From contig JAIPFO010000184.1 in assembly GCA_021736565.1 (NCBI GenBank), positions 1 through 7,393 on the forward strand: DNA of 7,393 bases. Reading direction: 5' to 3'. Position 1 is the first letter of the stretch; each line of letters starts with the position of its first letter. The translations under genes and the position numbers were made by a program. The DNA is from Phycisphaerae bacterium. GTDB taxonomy: Bacteria; Planctomycetota; Phycisphaerae; Sedimentisphaerales; SM23-30. Positions 6,401-7,393 of this stretch are shown here, one piece after another. The notes below the pieces were generated by a model that did no database searches, was not told the origin of the DNA, and was given only the letters and a program-made list of their open reading frames with translations.

Positions 6401-7393
6401 ACGGCCAGACCATCATGGATACCGGCTGCTTCAATTTCGATGCCGCCTCAATGTATGCCAAATGGTCCCGGAACTGGTGGGATGAGCAGAAAGAGGATGG
6501 TTTTGTGCCGTTTACCGCACCTTGCCCGCATGGGTCCGGAGGCGGTCCGGCATGGGGGGCGATGTGTATCATGGTTCCGTGGAAGACCTACCTGTTTTCC
6601 AGGGACCACAGACTTCTCGAAGAAGGATATCCGTATATGAAGAAATATATGGACTACCTTGATGCCCATTGCCAGGAGGGGGTGCTTCAAGATATATTCC
6701 CGGGCCAAAAGTGGCCCAACCTGGGGGATTGGGTGCCCCCGCGGCGGGGGATGGACAAACAGAACTGGGTGGACGATAGCTCCCGTCGTTTCTTTAACAA
6801 TTGCTACCGCGTTCATTTACTGCAGATCATGCAGCAGATCGCAGGGGCCCTTGGCAAGGATGATGATGTAAAAGCGTTTGAACAAGAAATGAGCGTCGCG
6901 CAAAAGAAAGTGCACGACGCCTGGTTCAATTCGAACGAGAACACCTACGCAAACGGCGAGCAGCCCTACCTGATCTTCCCATTGAAGACAGGTATTACGC
7001 CGAACGCGTTGAAAGATATCGTATTTGAAAAATATATTAAAACGCTCCAGACCCAGGACAAAGGGCACCTTAACAGCGGCATGATCGGCACGCAGATCAT
7101 GGTGGATTATCTGCTGGAAATCGACCGTAACGATCTCGTGGATACGTTTGTCAACAAGAAGACCTATCCGGGCTGGGGATATATGGTTGAACAAGGCGCA
7201 ACGACCTGCTGGGAACAGTGGAACGGCTATTTCTCGCAGATCCACTCCTGCTTCCCTTATATCGGCGGCTGGTTCTATCGCGGCCTGGCCGGCATCCGGT
7301 GGGACCCGGCGGCCCCAGGCTTCAAGCATGTGATCCTTCGGCCGGGACGGGTCGAAAGTGTCGACTGGGTGAAATGCAGCTACGAATCCCCCT
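3451..7393 (+). CDS. Exported fusion: alpha/beta-hydrolase + SUMF1-like + GH78 alpha-L-rhamnosidase (3' end cut by window)
   Basis: One unbroken frame of at least 1314 codons. ATG 3451 follows AAAGGA (3438-3443) by seven bases. Residues 1-27 form a signal peptide, with likely cleavage after VQA27. Residues about 31-262 are an alpha/beta-hydrolase of the prolyl-oligopeptidase-like/carbohydrate-esterase sort: Ser131 in LARSYGG, Asp211 in HGDVDKLVP, His244 in KGQGH; the usual first Gly of G-x-S-x-G is Ala. Residues about 280-499 are a SUMF1/FGE-sulfatase fold (LPAGRFMMGSP, LPTEAQWEYACRAG, DMSGNAWEW, RGNGW, GLRLV); Cys478 matches one FGE catalytic Cys, but Trp473 replaces the other. Residues about 513-1314 are GH78: beta-rich N-terminal domains to about 930, then the (alpha/alpha)6 barrel with Asp973, Glu978 and Asp984 in the DCPHRERLGYGD motif and Glu1255 in TTCWEQW, then the start of the C-terminal beta domain. 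It should release terminal alpha-L-rhamnose outside the cytoplasm, perhaps after ester removal. Probably only several tens of residues are missing. Substrate is not deducible. Confidence 0.9.
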   Translation, partial: MNHMTRNRVLKAALFSLSCVIFNGVQAKQLLPANAEIFTVAGKTAFLALPEKTTVGKQIPWLWSVPVDGNLPGQLEKWMLDKCLANGIAVGGIDLSGNLGTPQGRAILTAFYEEVTTHRGLTKKACLLARSYGGLQMYNWAAEHPESVAGLAGIYPVCNMASWPGLKRASDAYGMTEEELTRVLKAHNPIDRLAPLAKANIPIHHIHGDVDKLVPLAKHSALLAERYRGLGGAITVDIRKGQGHNYWRGFFESEAMADFIIENANKAQDMVIKMPGAGEMRFRLLPAGRFMMGSPQDAQDSDKDEKPLHEVVISKPFCLGVFEVTCAQWKLVMGTLPKDAGDDPGAAVSGVTWQECQTFIGKLEERGFGTFGLPTEAQWEYACRAGTGSRFYWGDDPDFAEADNYAWHQANADGRARPVGQKKPNAWGLYDMSGNAWEWCSDWYGPYLPGRQVDPKGPREGKSHVMRGNGWRWGPKYCRSANRFYSAKGHATGLRLVLVQKGLTSASETIKVTNLGCEYQIDPWGIDIVQPRLSWKLESTQRRQKQTAFRLLVASSRDKLERNIGDLWESGKVKSDQSIHIAYGGKGLASRMQCFWKVMVWDKDGKPSNWSEPGIWTMGLLNKTDWKAKWIGTPQPQTSPFYRQSFQIDDIPERAVVYVAPLGYFELFVNGQKIADEVLAPAVSNFSKRSYYRTYDVADHLKKGNNSLAIWMGTGWYSPGLPGVKHHSPVVRAQLELSGNGKEQCIITDKSWQTKPSERKLLGQWRWGKFGGEQVDRRHVDKQWYDTQKSTSGWTPVVEVDPADVPCSAQPCAGNHKLAAIPPRSVEKLDEDTVLVDFGTNLTGFMNMTFRGLQSGQKVTMYYADLDGRQEEDKWRAKQTHKDFAVYGQYDEFISAGAPEEQFSNLFNYHAFRYVLIEGLSYLPNKADMAAVPVETGVGETGTFSCSNELYNRIDKMVRWTYRCLNLGGQTVDCPHRERLGYGDGQTIMDTGCFNFDAASMYAKWSRNWWDEQKEDGFVPFTAPCPHGSGGGPAWGAMCIMVPWKTYLFSRDHRLLEEGYPYMKKYMDYLDAHCQEGVLQDIFPGQKWPNLGDWVPPRRGMDKQNWVDDSSRRFFNNCYRVHLLQIMQQIAGALGKDDDVKAFEQEMSVAQKKVHDAWFNSNENTYANGEQPYLIFPLKTGITPNALKDIVFEKYIKTLQTQDKGHLNSGMIGTQIMVDYLLEIDRNDLVDTFVNKKTYPGWGYMVEQGATTCWEQWNGYFSQIHSCFPYIGGWFYRGLAGIRWDPAAPGFKHVILRPGRVESVDWVKCSYESP

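Noticed and set aside
6817..7329. 170-codon minus-strand frame
   Set aside because: It is antisense to the conserved GH78 catalytic barrel, with no domain and no ribosome-binding site.
1..7393. CRISPR array, tRNA or rRNA genes
   Set aside because: No regularly spaced identical repeats, cloverleaf-like segments or rRNA-conserved motifs were found on reading through the window.

Overview
The window looks like an accessory stretch of a bacterial chromosome, roughly half GC in the genes and much more AT-rich in the first 530 bases. The best taxonomic hint is the large exported protein at the right end. Its first domain belongs to an alpha/beta-hydrolase type (often labelled prolyl-oligopeptidase-like) that I associate with Planctomycetota, Lentisphaerota, Kiritimatiellota and Verrucomicrobiota. 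Its other domains, a sulfatase-modifying-factor (SUMF1) fold and a GH78 alpha-L-rhamnosidase, are also abundant in polysaccharide-degrading members of those groups. This assignment is inference from domain style, not proof.

Layout, left to right. Bases 1-526 hold no convincing gene. They contain an AT-rich block (222-422) with several copies of an AATAAAGAC-like motif in both orientations. Bases 527-765 are also without a convincing gene, apart from a candidate promoter. At 766-945 there is a broken N-terminal piece of an AAA ATPase of the AAA_14/DUF4143 type, with its Walker A still readable. A short-chain dehydrogenase-fold protein of the RmlD/MAT2B type follows at 955-1965; its normal catalytic Tyr and Lys are both replaced. 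After a 166-base spacer with a candidate promoter comes a DoxX-family membrane protein (2132-2569). Bases 2570-3450 have no convincing gene. They carry two direct copies of a roughly 90-base repeat (2576-2667 and 3304-3393). The first copy forms a long imperfect hairpin, and the second lies in the putative leader of the last gene.

The last gene (3451 to beyond the window end) is the highlight. It is one uninterrupted reading frame of at least 1314 codons, encoding signal peptide + alpha/beta-hydrolase (putative esterase) + SUMF1/FGE-like domain + near-complete GH78 alpha-L-rhamnosidase. I translated it line by line and found no stop or frameshift. The likely biology is secreted or periplasmic breakdown of a rhamnose-containing, possibly esterified polysaccharide, with debranching activities joined in one polypeptide. 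The SUMF1 domain lacks one of the two cysteines needed by true formylglycine-generating enzyme, so it is probably not a sulfatase activator.

I see no tRNA, rRNA, CRISPR array or intact insertion sequence. The dehydrogenase-like protein and DoxX have no obvious functional link to the rhamnosidase fusion, beyond the loose fact that RmlD-type proteins act in rhamnose synthesis.
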